Of a DNA stretch of 64,000 nt, positions 9,046 through 18,611 are shown piece after piece. The stretch lies in assembly GCF_000703165.1 (NCBI RefSeq), contig NZ_JNLQ01000002.1, positions 806,001 to 870,000 on the forward strand. Reading direction: 5' to 3'. The notes beneath the pieces are model-generated. The model saw nothing but the letters and a program-made list of their open reading frames with translations. It ran no database searches and was not told the DNA's origin. Position 1 is the first letter of the stretch; every line of letters begins with the position of its first letter. Made by a program: the position numbers and the translations under genes. This stretch comes from Butyrivibrio sp. AE3004 (GTDB lineage Bacteria; Bacillota; Clostridia; Lachnospirales; Lachnospiraceae).

Positions 9046-10404
9046 ATGAAAAATAAAAGTATTACAACGGGCTCTATATGGAAGAATATGTTGTCGTTCT
9101 TTTTTGCACTTCTTCTCGGAGCCTTTTTTCAACAATTATATAATACGGTAGATGCCATCATTGTTGGCAGGACTGTCGGAAGTGATGCACTGGGTGCGGT
9201 AGGCGGTTCTGCAGCGATGGTGGTTAATCTGTTTCTTGGGTTTTTCCTTGGACTGTCATCAGGCGCTACTGTTGTGATCTCGCAGTTTTACGGAGCAGAT
9301 AAGAAAACTGAGATAGAAAAAGCGGTCCATACGGCGATAGCACTTTCGATAGCCGGAGGTGCTGCCATCATGGTTATAGGAGTTATGATTGCTCCATGGA
9401 TCATAAGCGTAATGAGCACACCCGCGGAACAGGCAGAAGCAGCGACAATGTATCTGCGTATTTTTTTCCTGGGAATGATACCTAACCTTGTTTACAACAT
9501 GGGAGCCGGGATTCTGAGGGCTGTCGGTGATTCAAGGCGTCCTCTTATTGTTCTTATAATAAGCTGCGTTATAAACATTGTCCTTGATGTCTTATTTGTT
9601 ATTGTCTTTGGACTTGGAAAAATGGGAGATGTCTACGGAGTATCAGGCGTTGCGGTTGCGACCATTTTATGCCAGCTTATAAGCGCAGTGATAGTCATCG
9701 GAATTCTTGCAAAATCAAAGGCAAGCTACAGAGTAAATATCAGGAAAATAAGATTTGATTTTGGCATGCTTTTAAGGATCGTAAAGATAGGAATACCCGC
9801 AGGTTTTCAGACTACCACATATACACTCTCAAATACGCTTATACAGTCATCAATCAACAGTCTTGGTAAGGATGTTGCATCCGCCTGGGCTGCCTACGGA
9901 AAAATAGATGTCCTGTTCTGGATGACAATCGGTGCACTGGGAACAGTAGCAACAACCTTTGCCGGTCAAAATTATGGTGCAGGTAAGTACGACAGAGTAA
10001 GAAACAGCACCAGACAGGCGCTGGCGATAGCTGCCATTATCACTATTCCGATGAGCTTTTTCTTCTGTGCCTATGGAGATACACTTCTGCGAATATTTGT
10101 TACTGATCAGAGCGTTATAGATATAGGAGTGCAGATGATAATTTACCTTTCGCCCTTCTATATTACATATATCTGTGTTGAGATATTTGCGGGTGTTTTG
10201 CGCGGAATGGGAGCGGCTTTCATGCCAATGCTTATTACACTTTGCGGAATATGCGTCCTCAGAGTTGGATGGATCCTGGTGGTTTTCCCGATGAGAAGAA
10301 CCGTTGAGACAATAGAAATGAGTTATCGAATAACCTGGTGTGTTACATCTGCTCTGTTTTTGGGATATTACCTATTCTTTATAAAAAAACACAGGATTAA
10401 ATAA
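9046..10404 (+). CDS. MATE family multidrug/sodium antiporter
   Basis: Twelve-helix exporter of 452 residues that uses a Na+ or H+ gradient to expel cationic compounds. Family features: the N-terminal GSIWKNMLSFFFALLLGAFFQ and FQQLYNTVDAIIVGR, and at the start of the second half GFQTTTYTLSNTLIQ with a later FAGQNYGAGKYDRVR. The start ATG 9046 fits alignment with relatives, yet no Shine-Dalgarno sequence precedes it and a -10 box ends only six bases upstream, so the message may be leaderless. Substrate not deducible. A bidirectional terminator follows. Confidence 0.9.
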   Translation: MKNKSITTGSIWKNMLSFFFALLLGAFFQQLYNTVDAIIVGRTVGSDALGAVGGSAAMVVNLFLGFFLGLSSGATVVISQFYGADKKTEIEKAVHTAIALSIAGGAAIMVIGVMIAPWIISVMSTPAEQAEAATMYLRIFFLGMIPNLVYNMGAGILRAVGDSRRPLIVLIISCVINIVLDVLFVIVFGLGKMGDVYGVSGVAVATILCQLISAVIVIGILAKSKASYRVNIRKIRFDFGMLLRIVKIGIPAGFQTTTYTLSNTLIQSSINSLGKDVASAWAAYGKIDVLFWMTIGALGTVATTFAGQNYGAGKYDRVRNSTRQALAIAAIITIPMSFFFCAYGDTLLRIFVTDQSVIDIGVQMIIYLSPFYITYICVEIFAGVLRGMGAAFMPMLITLCGICVLRVGWILVVFPMRRTVETIEMSYRITWCVTSALFLGYYLFFIKKHRIK

Positions 10405-10426
10405 ATCTGTTAAATGCGGAAAATAT

Positions 10427-10468
10427 AAACGAAGCCCCATATGACCGGTGTCATATGGGGCTTCGTTT
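10427..10468. terminator. Bidirectional rho-independent terminator
   Basis: Perfect 18- to 19-bp stem built from AAACGAAGCCCCATATGAC and its complement around the loop CGGT, with T-rich flanks on both strands. It serves the MATE gene (plus) and the DUF1858 gene (minus), which converge here. Confidence 0.9.
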
Positions 10469-10484
10469 ATTCCGGTTTAATTTG

Positions 10485-10700
10485 TTAAGCGTTGTGCTCA
10501 GCGAGATAATCATTGAGAGCATCGGTAATCTCGTCACCGTCAATGCCGTGAACCGCACATGCCTCTGAAAGAGACTCCATCTGTGAAGCGGGGCAGTGGA
10601 TACAACCCATTCCACACTCCATAAGAAATTGTGCTGCAAGGGGGTGCTTTGTAATGATCTCACCCACAAGCATATCTGAAGTAATCATCTGATCGCTCAT
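10485..10700 (-). CDS. DUF1858 redox-disulfide domain protein
   Basis: 71 residues that make up one DUF1858 domain, the small module often found beside or fused to the hybrid cluster protein. Seen: the N-terminal MITSDMLVGEIITKHP and the cysteine motif CGMGCIHCP at about 29-37, which is the expected redox-active or metal-binding site. Ribosome binding site AGGAGG precedes the start at 10700. Stand-alone copies are common in clostridia; a role in redox or iron-sulfur chemistry is inferred from the family. An overlapping frame at 10451-10669 is a shadow. Confidence 0.85.
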   Translation of the reverse strand: MSDQMITSDMLVGEIITKHPLAAQFLMECGMGCIHCPASQMESLSEACAVHGIDGDEITDALNDYLAEHNA

Positions 10701-10972
10701 AATATCCTCCTAATATAAATACATGTCTATATCTGACTGTAAGTGCCAAAAAGTTATAGCACACATTAAACAACAGTTGCATTGAATTTTAACAAGAATA
10801 AAATCAATTTACAAGTCATTTATTATATTTTGATAAATTTATGCTTTATCAAATTTTTATAGAGGCTTTAGCCTGTCTTAATTGAATACATCTGCGGTTA
10901 TATCCTAAAATTTTAATACAATGCAGTCAGTCTGTGTTTTTATTTTAATGCTTTTAGTTAAGGAGCGAATCT

Positions 10973-12892
10973 ATGAAAAAAATACTGATTGTAGATGATG
11001 AAGAGATAATTTTGCGGCTTACGGAAAATGTTCTGAAGGACAAGTATGAGACCCTTTTGGCATCTTCCGGAGAAGAAGCTATCAGAGTTTTTGATGAGTG
11101 CCTGCCAGATCTTGTGCTGTCTGATCTGCAGATGCCCTCTATGTCGGGATATGATCTCCAGAGCATAGTTCACACAGAAATAGATCCTGCAATTCCCTTT
11201 ATTTTTATGACTGCCGATGAGAGTGATGACAGTGAGAGCATGGGGCTTGAACAGGGAGCGGCTGATTATATCAGAAAGCCTGTAAAAGCGGCTCTTCTTA
11301 TCAAGAGAATAGAACGGGTTTTGGATAATGTTGATGAAAACAGACGCCTTAAGGCAGCAGCACAAATTGATGCCATGACCGGGCTTTTGAACAAGGCAGC
11401 GGCAGAGAGTGTTTTAAACGGGATTTGTCTTAAGAAAAAGGGAACGCTTCTTGCTCTTGATCTGGACAGTTTTAAGCTGGTAAACGATCTGTACGGACAT
11501 GATATGGGCGACAGGATACTTATACGATTTGCTGAGCTTATCAAATCCGTTATAAGGAAAGAGGATATTGCGGGACGTATAGGCGGAGATGAGTTCATTG
11601 TCTTTTGCGAAAATCTGACAAATCAGAGTGTAATAGCCGAAAAGGTAGAATTTCTTAATAACGAAATCAATAAATCTGCAAGTGAGTTTGTCGGGAAAGA
11701 TATCGAAATCCCGCTTGGCTGTTCCGGTGGTGCTGTAGAGGTCCCTGAGAACGGAGAAAGCTATTTAAAGCTTTTTGTTAAGGCGGATTCAGCTCTTTAC
11801 AGGACCAAACAGAACGGTAAGCATGGCTGCTCGTTTTATGAAGAAGAGAGCGAAAAGACCTCTGTGAGCAATGTCAGCAGCTTTGATAATCTGAGGATTA
11901 TTTTTAACGAAAGAAATATGGGCCGCGGTGCCTTGAATGCCGATAATGATTCCTTCAGGACAATTTATCGTTTTCTCAATCGCTTTTTAAGCAACTATCA
12001 GTGGGATATCAGAATGGTAATGTTTACGATAGTCACTGATGATGAGAATATAAATGAAATTACCGACAAATTTATTGAACTTGCATCCACTAAATTACGT
12101 GGAAGTGATGTAATTTTAAAATTCAACAAAAATCAGGTCATCATGCTTTTCATGAAGGTAAATGATGAAAATTATACGATACCGATTCTGCGTGTACTTG
12201 GAGCATGGGATAAGGATGGAATACCCGGAGTGGAAATAACCTATGAGGCTGAGAGTATAGACGGCAGAGATCGGGGCGATGATGTTGATAATGAGATAAC
12301 GGAGCAGGTGAAAAGAGAGGAGGAAAAGCTTCCCAAATGGTTTTTCCACGAACCGCTCATTGATATTCATGAGGGCCTTAAGAACGCTGTTACAGCCGAC
12401 TCCTATCTCTCTTCTGTAGACATTTTCCTGGAATATGTGGAAAACAATATAGAGGAGCTCCAAAAGTATATCGACGAGAATGATATTACGAATTATAAAA
12501 TAAAAGTTCACGGAATAAAAAGTACATCAAGAATTATCGGCGCAATGAGGCTTTCTATGATGGCTGCCTCTTTGGAAAGGGCCGGAGTTGATAATAATTT
12601 CAAGTTTATAAAAAGCCAGCATAAGGCCTTCATAGATGAATACAGGCTTTATGCAAAGGTGCTGACAGAGCATATGTATCCAGGCACAAAAGAGAAGATA
12701 TCAGAGGAAAAGCTGATGGATGCCATGACAGCTTTGAAAGAATTTTCCAGGGCAGAGGATTTTTCACTTGTTGAAATGACTCTGGACTCACTGAAAATGT
12801 ATGAACTTCCGCCTGCAGAAGGAGAAAAGATAGCAGAGCTGAAGCATTGTCTTTTAAATCTTGACTGGGATAGAATACATAAACTTCTATAA
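10973..12892 (+). CDS. Response regulator with GGDEF and Hpt domains
   Basis: 639 residues in three parts. Receiver domain at about 1-120 with DD at 8-9 and phosphoacceptor Asp51 (VLSDLQMP). GGDEF domain at about 128-285 with active-site GGDEF and an intact inhibitory I-site RKED five residues before it, so it should make cyclic di-GMP under product inhibition. After a ~200-residue region without a recognised family, a histidine phosphotransfer domain (about 505-639) carries HGIKSTSRIIGA, with the His in the expected place. Start follows AAGGAG. No partner kinase lies next to it. The combination means phosphorelay input and output may meet in one protein. Confidence 0.88.
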   Translation: MKKILIVDDEEIILRLTENVLKDKYETLLASSGEEAIRVFDECLPDLVLSDLQMPSMSGYDLQSIVHTEIDPAIPFIFMTADESDDSESMGLEQGAADYIRKPVKAALLIKRIERVLDNVDENRRLKAAAQIDAMTGLLNKAAAESVLNGICLKKKGTLLALDLDSFKLVNDLYGHDMGDRILIRFAELIKSVIRKEDIAGRIGGDEFIVFCENLTNQSVIAEKVEFLNNEINKSASEFVGKDIEIPLGCSGGAVEVPENGESYLKLFVKADSALYRTKQNGKHGCSFYEEESEKTSVSNVSSFDNLRIIFNERNMGRGALNADNDSFRTIYRFLNRFLSNYQWDIRMVMFTIVTDDENINEITDKFIELASTKLRGSDVILKFNKNQVIMLFMKVNDENYTIPILRVLGAWDKDGIPGVEITYEAESIDGRDRGDDVDNEITEQVKREEEKLPKWFFHEPLIDIHEGLKNAVTADSYLSSVDIFLEYVENNIEELQKYIDENDITNYKIKVHGIKSTSRIIGAMRLSMMAASLERAGVDNNFKFIKSQHKAFIDEYRLYAKVLTEHMYPGTKEKISEEKLMDAMTALKEFSRAEDFSLVEMTLDSLKMYELPPAEGEKIAELKHCLLNLDWDRIHKLL

Positions 12893-12895
12893 TAA

Positions 12896-12930
12896 AAAAG
12901 AGCTCACGTGGTTTTCTACGTGAGCTTTTC
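12896..12930. terminator. Bidirectional terminator overlapping the 3' end of the GTPase gene
   Basis: Stem AAAAGAGCTCACGT / ACGTGAGCTTTT around an 8-base loop with T-runs on both strands. The stop codon and last codons of the minus-strand GTPase gene lie inside the hairpin, so the convergent genes share it. Confidence 0.85.
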
Positions 12931-15624
12931 TCTGATTTCATCTTCTGTTCTTTTTATTTCGTACCAGAAGTCATTTGCTGACATTCTGATAGCTCCGGCG
13001 CCATAAATGATAACCTGCTCTATGGCATCTGATGTGGCAACGGTTACTCTGTTCTTTTTGCTGTATTTATGGGCAGTGCGCTCGATGTACTGATCAGCGG
13101 TCTCAGCCTCCTTTGTGAATACAACGTCAAGGTTGTGGTATTTAAGTACATGCTCGGTCCCTCCCGGAACACGATAGGCATCAAATACGAGTATGACAAT
13201 CTCTCTTCTGTAGCCCTGGAAATTTGAGAGAATATCCATGAGCTTGTCACGTGCTGATTTCATATCATGCTCAGCAAGTTTTCTGAGCTCTTCATTTGCA
13301 TATATTATGTTATAGCCGTCAACGAGGATGTATGAGTTTTCTGGATTTAAGTCCTTTGGAGCCCGGTATTTCTTTTCGGGGGCTTTATTTGCAGCCCTGC
13401 GCTTTCTTTCTTCATCAGCTTTTGCATCATAACGGGGCTTTACCGGTCCGTAGGTTCTCTCGAAAATGCTATCCAGTTCCTGTATTGTGGCATTGTAAGC
13501 TTTTGTTCTTTCCTCGTAGGTCAGTTCCTGTTCTTTTCTTATTTCGTCGGATTTAAAGCTCTGAAGGGCATCACCGAGTCTTGTCAGATCTGTTTCAGAA
13601 AAGGATGTGTTTTTAGACCCTTCCGGTGACCATCCGGTATCAACATGCATATAATCTCGAACTTCGTTCCATGGAATGACGGTGCCTGCACCATGTGAGC
13701 AAAAAACGCTGCCTGTGGGCTGCTCGATATCACGCTCTGGATCATAGCCCTTTTCCTCAATCACGACTTCAGCATTGTGACAGGGCTCGTATCCTCTAAG
13801 AGAGAGATTAAGGCGTCCTCTTCCATGGGTATACGACAGCAGTTCCTTGGCATAGTCATGCAGCTCACTTGCGGGAACGGAGCCGGTTATAACACTGCTT
13901 CCATCAGACATTAAGTCCGGAGGATTAGTTGTACCGCCCATTTTCTGCATATCACTAAGTGCACGCCCTACAGAATCGGAAGGAAGTTCAATAGTGAAAT
14001 CATATACAGGTTCAAGCAGAATGTTTTCAGCCATCATAAGCCCCTGACGCACTGCACGTATCGTGGCTTCACGAAAATCGCCGCCCTCTGTATGTTTTAA
14101 ATGGGATCGTCCGCCTATCATGGTTATTTTCATATCTGTGATTTCGGAACCTGTGAGAATCCCGCGTATTTTGAATTCCTCAAGATGTGAGAGGATAAGG
14201 TTCTGCCAGTTTACCGCAAGGTCATCCACAGGACAATCCGCATTAAAGGAAAGGCCGCTTCCGGGCTCACCCGGCTGTAGCATGAGATGGACCTCTGCAT
14301 AGTGGCGGAGAGGTTCAAAATGACCTACTCCCTCGACGGGTGCCTTGATGGTTTCTTTATAAACGATACTACCGGGGCCAAAGTCAATGTCCAGACCAAA
14401 ACGTTCTCTGCACTGGTGTTTTAGAATTTCCATCTGGACTTCGCCCATGACCTGGATAGAGAGATCGTTTGTTACTTCATCTTTTTTTACCGAAAGAAGA
14501 GGTTCTTCCTCAGACAATTCAGATAACTGCCTGTAAACCTTGAACGTATCGGCTCCTTCAGGAAGAATGATTCTGGATGAAAGAATAGGCTGTAAGAGTC
14601 CTGCCATTTCACCTTTAAGGCTCCCAAGTCCCTGACCTGCATGGGATGAGTCAAGACCTGTTACGGCAATGATCCTTCCGGCAGGGGCTTCCTGCAGGAG
14701 CTCATATTTTTCTCCCGAATAAACCCGTATCTGGTCAACCTTTTCTAAAGAGCTTTCTTCGGTTTGTGAGGTGCCTTTGCCACCAACGGATTTTTTTGAA
14801 AGTGACAGCACGTCGCGTACATGAAGGGTTCCGCCCATAACCTTAATCCAGGATAATCTTGTTCCACCAGGGTCTCTTGATATCTTGTAAACACGTGCGG
14901 CAAATTCCTCCGGATAGGATGGGGGATATGCGTAGGTGTCTATCAGTGATATAAGCTCGGAAACACCCTCCATTTTTAGTGCGCTTCCAAACAGGCATGG
15001 AAACAACTTCCTCTTTGATATGAGGTTTGTGATATCGCTATCTAAGACCTTGTGTCCTTCCTCCAGATATGCGTTTAAAAGCTCATCATCGCAGACAGCA
15101 AGCTCTTCCTGGAAATCATCATCCTCCGGTGAAAACGCTGAAAAATCCAAGGCATGTTCGGAGAGCCTTTTCCTTATATCGGAAATAACTGCGTCCTTAT
15201 CTGCCTGTGGCTGGTCCATTTTGTTTACAAAAATAAAAACAGGTACCTTGTAATGCTCAAGAAGCTTCCACAGTGTCTGAACCTGGGATGTTACTTTATC
15301 AGCTGCACTGATAATGAGAATAGCGTAGTCAAGAACCTTCATAGTACGCTCGGTTTCAGGTGCGAAATCAGCATGTCCCGGAGTGTCCAGGAGTGTGACA
15401 TGAGTGTTCTCTGAAAAATCAAGCTCTGCCTGCTTTGAAAAAATCGTAATACCGCGGCTTCTCTCAAGTGAGTATGTATCAAAAAAAGTGTCGCCGTGAT
15501 CGACTCTTCCGGACTTTCTGATGGCCCCTGAAAGAAATAAAAGTGCCTCTGACAGAGTGGTCTTTCCTGAGTCAACGTGGGCGTATATTCCTATATTTAA
15601 GTTTTTTACCGTATTTTTATTCAT
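12916..15624 (-). CDS. TetM-like ribosomal GTPase fused to a Rae1/YacP-like NYN nuclease
   Basis: 902 residues. About 1-660 is a translational GTPase of the EF-G/TetM class: G1 AHVDSGKTT (about 15-23), switch II DTPGHADF, G4 NKMD, then EF-G-like domains II to V. Residues about 765-902 are a NYN/PIN-like domain very close to the B. subtilis ribosome-associated endonuclease Rae1 (YacP): VDGYNIIYA, VFDAYRV, FTKEAETADQYIE and VATSDAIEQ, with acidic residues near 769, 815, 844 and 866. True tetracycline-protection proteins (about 640 residues) lack this nuclease. A charged linker (about 665-760) joins the parts. Inference: GTPase-driven delivery of an A-site mRNase. No leader peptide or tet-type attenuator is seen upstream. 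Confidence 0.85.
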   Translation of the reverse strand: MNKNTVKNLNIGIYAHVDSGKTTLSEALLFLSGAIRKSGRVDHGDTFFDTYSLERSRGITIFSKQAELDFSENTHVTLLDTPGHADFAPETERTMKVLDYAILIISAADKVTSQVQTLWKLLEHYKVPVFIFVNKMDQPQADKDAVISDIRKRLSEHALDFSAFSPEDDDFQEELAVCDDELLNAYLEEGHKVLDSDITNLISKRKLFPCLFGSALKMEGVSELISLIDTYAYPPSYPEEFAARVYKISRDPGGTRLSWIKVMGGTLHVRDVLSLSKKSVGGKGTSQTEESSLEKVDQIRVYSGEKYELLQEAPAGRIIAVTGLDSSHAGQGLGSLKGEMAGLLQPILSSRIILPEGADTFKVYRQLSELSEEEPLLSVKKDEVTNDLSIQVMGEVQMEILKHQCRERFGLDIDFGPGSIVYKETIKAPVEGVGHFEPLRHYAEVHLMLQPGEPGSGLSFNADCPVDDLAVNWQNLILSHLEEFKIRGILTGSEITDMKITMIGGRSHLKHTEGGDFREATIRAVRQGLMMAENILLEPVYDFTIELPSDSVGRALSDMQKMGGTTNPPDLMSDGSSVITGSVPASELHDYAKELLSYTHGRGRLNLSLRGYEPCHNAEVVIEEKGYDPERDIEQPTGSVFCSHGAGTVIPWNEVRDYMHVDTGWSPEGSKNTSFSETDLTRLGDALQSFKSDEIRKEQELTYEERTKAYNATIQELDSIFERTYGPVKPRYDAKADEERKRRAANKAPEKKYRAPKDLNPENSYILVDGYNIIYANEELRKLAEHDMKSARDKLMDILSNFQGYRREIVILVFDAYRVPGGTEHVLKYHNLDVVFTKEAETADQYIERTAHKYSKKNRVTVATSDAIEQVIIYGAGAIRMSANDFWYEIKRTEDEIREKLT

Positions 15625-15782
15625 AACATGAATTATCCTGTTCTGTTCTTACCCTTTACGGATTATGTTAATTGCTTCATTTCTGCAAAAGAGCAATCCG
15701 GCAAAGAGCAATACAATTTTATCAAATTGGGGATTAATACAAAAGAAAAAACTAATACAAAAGAAAAATTAGAATATAAACA

Positions 15783-15818
15783 AAAAAGCTGCAGATTTGC
15801 ATCTACAGCTTTTTAATA
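15783..15818 (-). terminator. Terminator of tRNA-Pro gene
   Basis: Read on the minus strand: an 11- to 13-bp stem (AAAAAGCTGTAGAT / ATCTGCAGCTTTTTT, one mismatch) followed by TTTTTTGTTT, directly after the tRNA. Confidence 0.8.
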
Positions 15819-15819
15819 G

Positions 15820-15893
15820 TCGGAGTGGCGGGACTCGAACTCGCGGCCTCTACCTCCCTAAGATAGCGCGCTAACCAACTGCGCTACACCCCG
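15820..15893 (-). tRNA. tRNA-Pro(AGG)
   Basis: 74-nt cloverleaf on the minus strand: acceptor CGGGGTG / CACTCCG with discriminator A, D-arm GCGC...GCGC, anticodon stem CTATC / GGTAG with loop TTAGGGA giving anticodon AGG, and T-loop TTCGAGT (one A-C mismatch in its stem). CCA is not encoded. Reads CCU and, if A34 is deaminated to inosine, CCC and CCA. Confidence 0.92.
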
Positions 15894-16056
15894 GCGACAA
15901 AAGGTATATTATCACGGTTTAAAAATAAAAGCAACAACTTTTTTTATTTTTTTTTTGAATTATAATAAAAATGATGTTTAGAATTATGAGAGCTTGGAAA
16001 AAACGTAGTAATTCTTATCATCGGTAAGGTCAAATGAAATAACGATGGGGGAGTTT

Positions 16057-17355
16057 ATGAAAAAAGTTTTTAGTGGTAGAAATAAAGTGATTGCAGCTGC
16101 GCTAGCGGCTGTTTTATTAATGTCCCCGGCGGAATTTTCGCAGGGGACTTTGACTGTAAGGGCGGATGATAACACACAGGCATCTGTTCAGAATAAGATC
16201 GGAAAACCTTTTATAACGGATATTTCAAACGAATATAAAGGGCTTAAAATCAGCTGGAGAGCGGCAAGTGGTGCTACGGGGTACTATATTTTCAGAAAAC
16301 AGAAAAAGAGCAATCCCTATGAACTGATCGCTACTGTTTCTTCGGATACGCTTTCTTATATTGACGGTGATGCAATGAAGGAAGGCGGTATTTATACATA
16401 TATGATAAAGGGCTTTGACAACGATACGGTATCCGAGGAGTCTGAGTCCAAAACCGCTACAAGATTTCCGATTTCAAAGGTTAAGCTTAAGGTGAAATAT
16501 GCTCAAAGCTCAGCCAGGAAAATGCAGAAAATGATCAATGATTTCAGAACCGGTAAGGATACCTGGCTATGGAATGCAAATAACACACAGAAGGTTTACA
16601 CACAGGGAATCGGCAAACTGGCCTATGATTACAACCTTGAGAAACTTGCCATGATAAGAGCTGCTGAGATAGCGATTAAATTCAATCATGAAAGGCCAAA
16701 TGGAAAGCCATGTTTTAGCGTTCTTTCTGATACGGGCTATAATTTTAAATATGCGGGAGAAAACATTGCCTACGGCTATAAAACTGCTGCCAAAGCTTTT
16801 GATGCTTTTCTTGAGATGAACAATTACTACTCCGGACAGGGACATCGCAGAAATATGTTAAGTACCAATTATAATGTGTGCGCGATAGGACATTGCAAGG
16901 TGAACGGTGTTCATTACTGGGTTCAGCTTTTTGCATTTACCGAAGATGATTCTGATTATACCAAGACAATAAGTACTACGAAAAATGTCACCATGTATGT
17001 ATCTTCCGATGATCTTACCTCATATAAGAAGACATTAAAGGCTCTTGGAGCCAAAGTTGAGGATTATGCGCCATCAAGAGTAACTTGGGGAGAAATTGAG
17101 GCTTCAAAGAAGTTCGCTACTTTAAACTATACAAAATCCGTTGGCGCAACCGGGTATGAGATATATCGTTCTACATCAAAAAAGAACGGTTATAAAAAAA
17201 TCGTCACCGTGACAAACCAGCAAAAGCTTGTATATGTAGATAAAAAGCTTGCGCGTAAGAGGAAATATTATTATTATATTGTTCCATATAGAATGGCGCA
17301 TGATGAAAAGGTTTACGGCAAAAAATCTGAGATCAAAATGATAAAAACGAATTGA
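16057..17355 (+). CDS. Secreted CAP (SCP/PR1) domain protein with flanking Fn3-like repeats
   Basis: About 432 residues. ATG 16057 (MKKVFSG) is preferred to ATG 16045, as GGGGGAG lies just before it and a signal peptide starts at once (hydrophobic core about 10-25). A first fibronectin-like domain (about 45-125) contains WRAASGATGYYIFRK; the central CAP domain (about 145-300) shows the family residues in FNHERPNG, YAGENIAYGY and GHRRNML; a second Fn3-like domain (about 340-430) repeats SVGATGYEIYRST. CAP proteins in clostridia are extracellular and of mostly unknown activity. The downstream serine acetyltransferase gene starts 20 bases later, hinting at co-transcription without an obvious functional tie. 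Confidence 0.85.
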   Translation: MKKVFSGRNKVIAAALAAVLLMSPAEFSQGTLTVRADDNTQASVQNKIGKPFITDISNEYKGLKISWRAASGATGYYIFRKQKKSNPYELIATVSSDTLSYIDGDAMKEGGIYTYMIKGFDNDTVSEESESKTATRFPISKVKLKVKYAQSSARKMQKMINDFRTGKDTWLWNANNTQKVYTQGIGKLAYDYNLEKLAMIRAAEIAIKFNHERPNGKPCFSVLSDTGYNFKYAGENIAYGYKTAAKAFDAFLEMNNYYSGQGHRRNMLSTNYNVCAIGHCKVNGVHYWVQLFAFTEDDSDYTKTISTTKNVTMYVSSDDLTSYKKTLKALGAKVEDYAPSRVTWGEIEASKKFATLNYTKSVGATGYEIYRSTSKKNGYKKIVTVTNQQKLVYVDKKLARKRKYYYYIVPYRMAHDEKVYGKKSEIKMIKTN

Positions 17356-17375
17356 AAAATAGGATGGGAGAGACT

Positions 17376-18302
17376 ATGGATATAGGAGAACGACAGATTC
17401 TTAGAAATGAAATCGAGAGTATCGTTGAGCTGATACTTGATGATTACAACAACGGCAGAGATGTTGATCAGATGGAGATTTTCAATCAGCCCGACAGAGA
17501 TGTGGTTGTTGATATAGTAAAAAAGCTGCTGAGAGTTATTTATCCGGGTTACTTCAGAGATAAAGTTTACAGGAGCTACAATGACTCAAATCGTGTTGCT
17601 GTTGTTATTGAGGACGCTATTTACAATCTGCAAAAGCAGGTAGCGATTGCATTCAGACATGGCCAAGACTATCAGCATGCTACGGATGAGACATTAACCT
17701 GCGGTGCCAGATGTATAACACATGAGTTTTTCAAAAAAATCCCTCATATAAGAGAACTTATAGATACCGATCTTCAGGCTACCTATGACGGGGATCCTGC
17801 TGCTTTCAGTAAAGAAGAAATAATCCTTTCATATCCCGGGCTCCTTGCGACTGCCATTAACAGAATGGCGCATGAACTGTACCTTTTAAAGGTGCCGCTT
17901 ATTCCTCGTATCATGACAGAGTATGCGCATTCCGTTACCGGAATAGATATTCATCCCGGAGCAACAATCGGAAAATACTTTATGATAGACCACGGAACCG
18001 GCATTGTTATTGGTGAGACATCAATCATCGGCGAGCACGTAAAAGTATATCAGGGTGTTACTATCGGTGCTCTTTCAACGAGAGGCGGTCAGGCGCTTAA
18101 GGGTGAAAAGAGACATCCCACTATCGAAGATAATGTAACAATTTATGCGGGAGCATCAATACTTGGTGGCGAGACGGTAATCGGTCATGACTCCGTAGTC
18201 GGATCAAACGCATTTTTAACCTCATCAATTGGTCCCGGAACAAAAGTCAGCATCAAAAACCAGGAATTGCAGTTTAATAACGGCAGTTCCAAGGATTTTT
18301 AA
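17376..18302 (+). CDS. epsC: Serine O-acetyltransferase, EpsC/CysE type
   Basis: Makes O-acetylserine from serine and acetyl-CoA, the first step of cysteine synthesis. ATG 17376 follows GGGAGAG; the TTG at 17352 overlaps the upstream stop and is rejected. About 308 residues: an N-terminal helical domain (1-180) of the long EpsC form, then left-handed beta-helix hexapeptide repeats from IHPGATIGK to about 300, with the catalytic MIDHGTG and IVIGET, and the loop STRGGQALKGEKRHP. No cysteine synthase gene is adjacent. The same class of enzyme occurs across Lachnospiraceae. Confidence 0.9.
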   Translation: MDIGERQILRNEIESIVELILDDYNNGRDVDQMEIFNQPDRDVVVDIVKKLLRVIYPGYFRDKVYRSYNDSNRVAVVIEDAIYNLQKQVAIAFRHGQDYQHATDETLTCGARCITHEFFKKIPHIRELIDTDLQATYDGDPAAFSKEEIILSYPGLLATAINRMAHELYLLKVPLIPRIMTEYAHSVTGIDIHPGATIGKYFMIDHGTGIVIGETSIIGEHVKVYQGVTIGALSTRGGQALKGEKRHPTIEDNVTIYAGASILGGETVIGHDSVVGSNAFLTSSIGPGTKVSIKNQELQFNNGSSKDF

Positions 18303-18401
18303 TAAGATTTATAAAAATGGGCAGCTTTTCCTTGCACCTTGCCGCGAAGTTATCCATTTTGAAATGTTTGTTTTCGTCTACGTTGTGATTTCCATAAATT
18401 C

Positions 18402-18463
18402 AAAAACAGATAAATGCCTCATTTCATGTTATTCAGAGCAATCGGCATTTATCTGTTTTTTTA
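18402..18463 (+). terminator. Rho-independent terminator after epsC
   Basis: Perfect 17-bp stem (18402-18418 with 18444-18460; arms AAAAACAGATAAATGCC and its complement), 25-base loop and a following T-run. Long perfect stem with T-run is convincing even though it starts 100 bases after the stop codon. Confidence 0.8.
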
Positions 18464-18611
18464 TTTTGGAAATCATCGCCTCGTCCGAGAACTGCTCATT
18501 TCAGAACGGATAACTTTGCAGCGTGGCTGTTTATGAAATACGCCAAACACTTTTTATTGATTTAGTCTTAAGAAAATTACATATCTGTCCGAAATAAGAG
18601 GTGTAGGTATA

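Noticed and set aside
12916..15624. Tetracycline-resistance gene of the tetM/tetW class on a mobile element
   Set aside because: Length (902 residues), the C-terminal nuclease domain, core-like base composition and the absence of a tet leader or transfer genes argue for a chromosomal relative rather than an acquired resistance gene.
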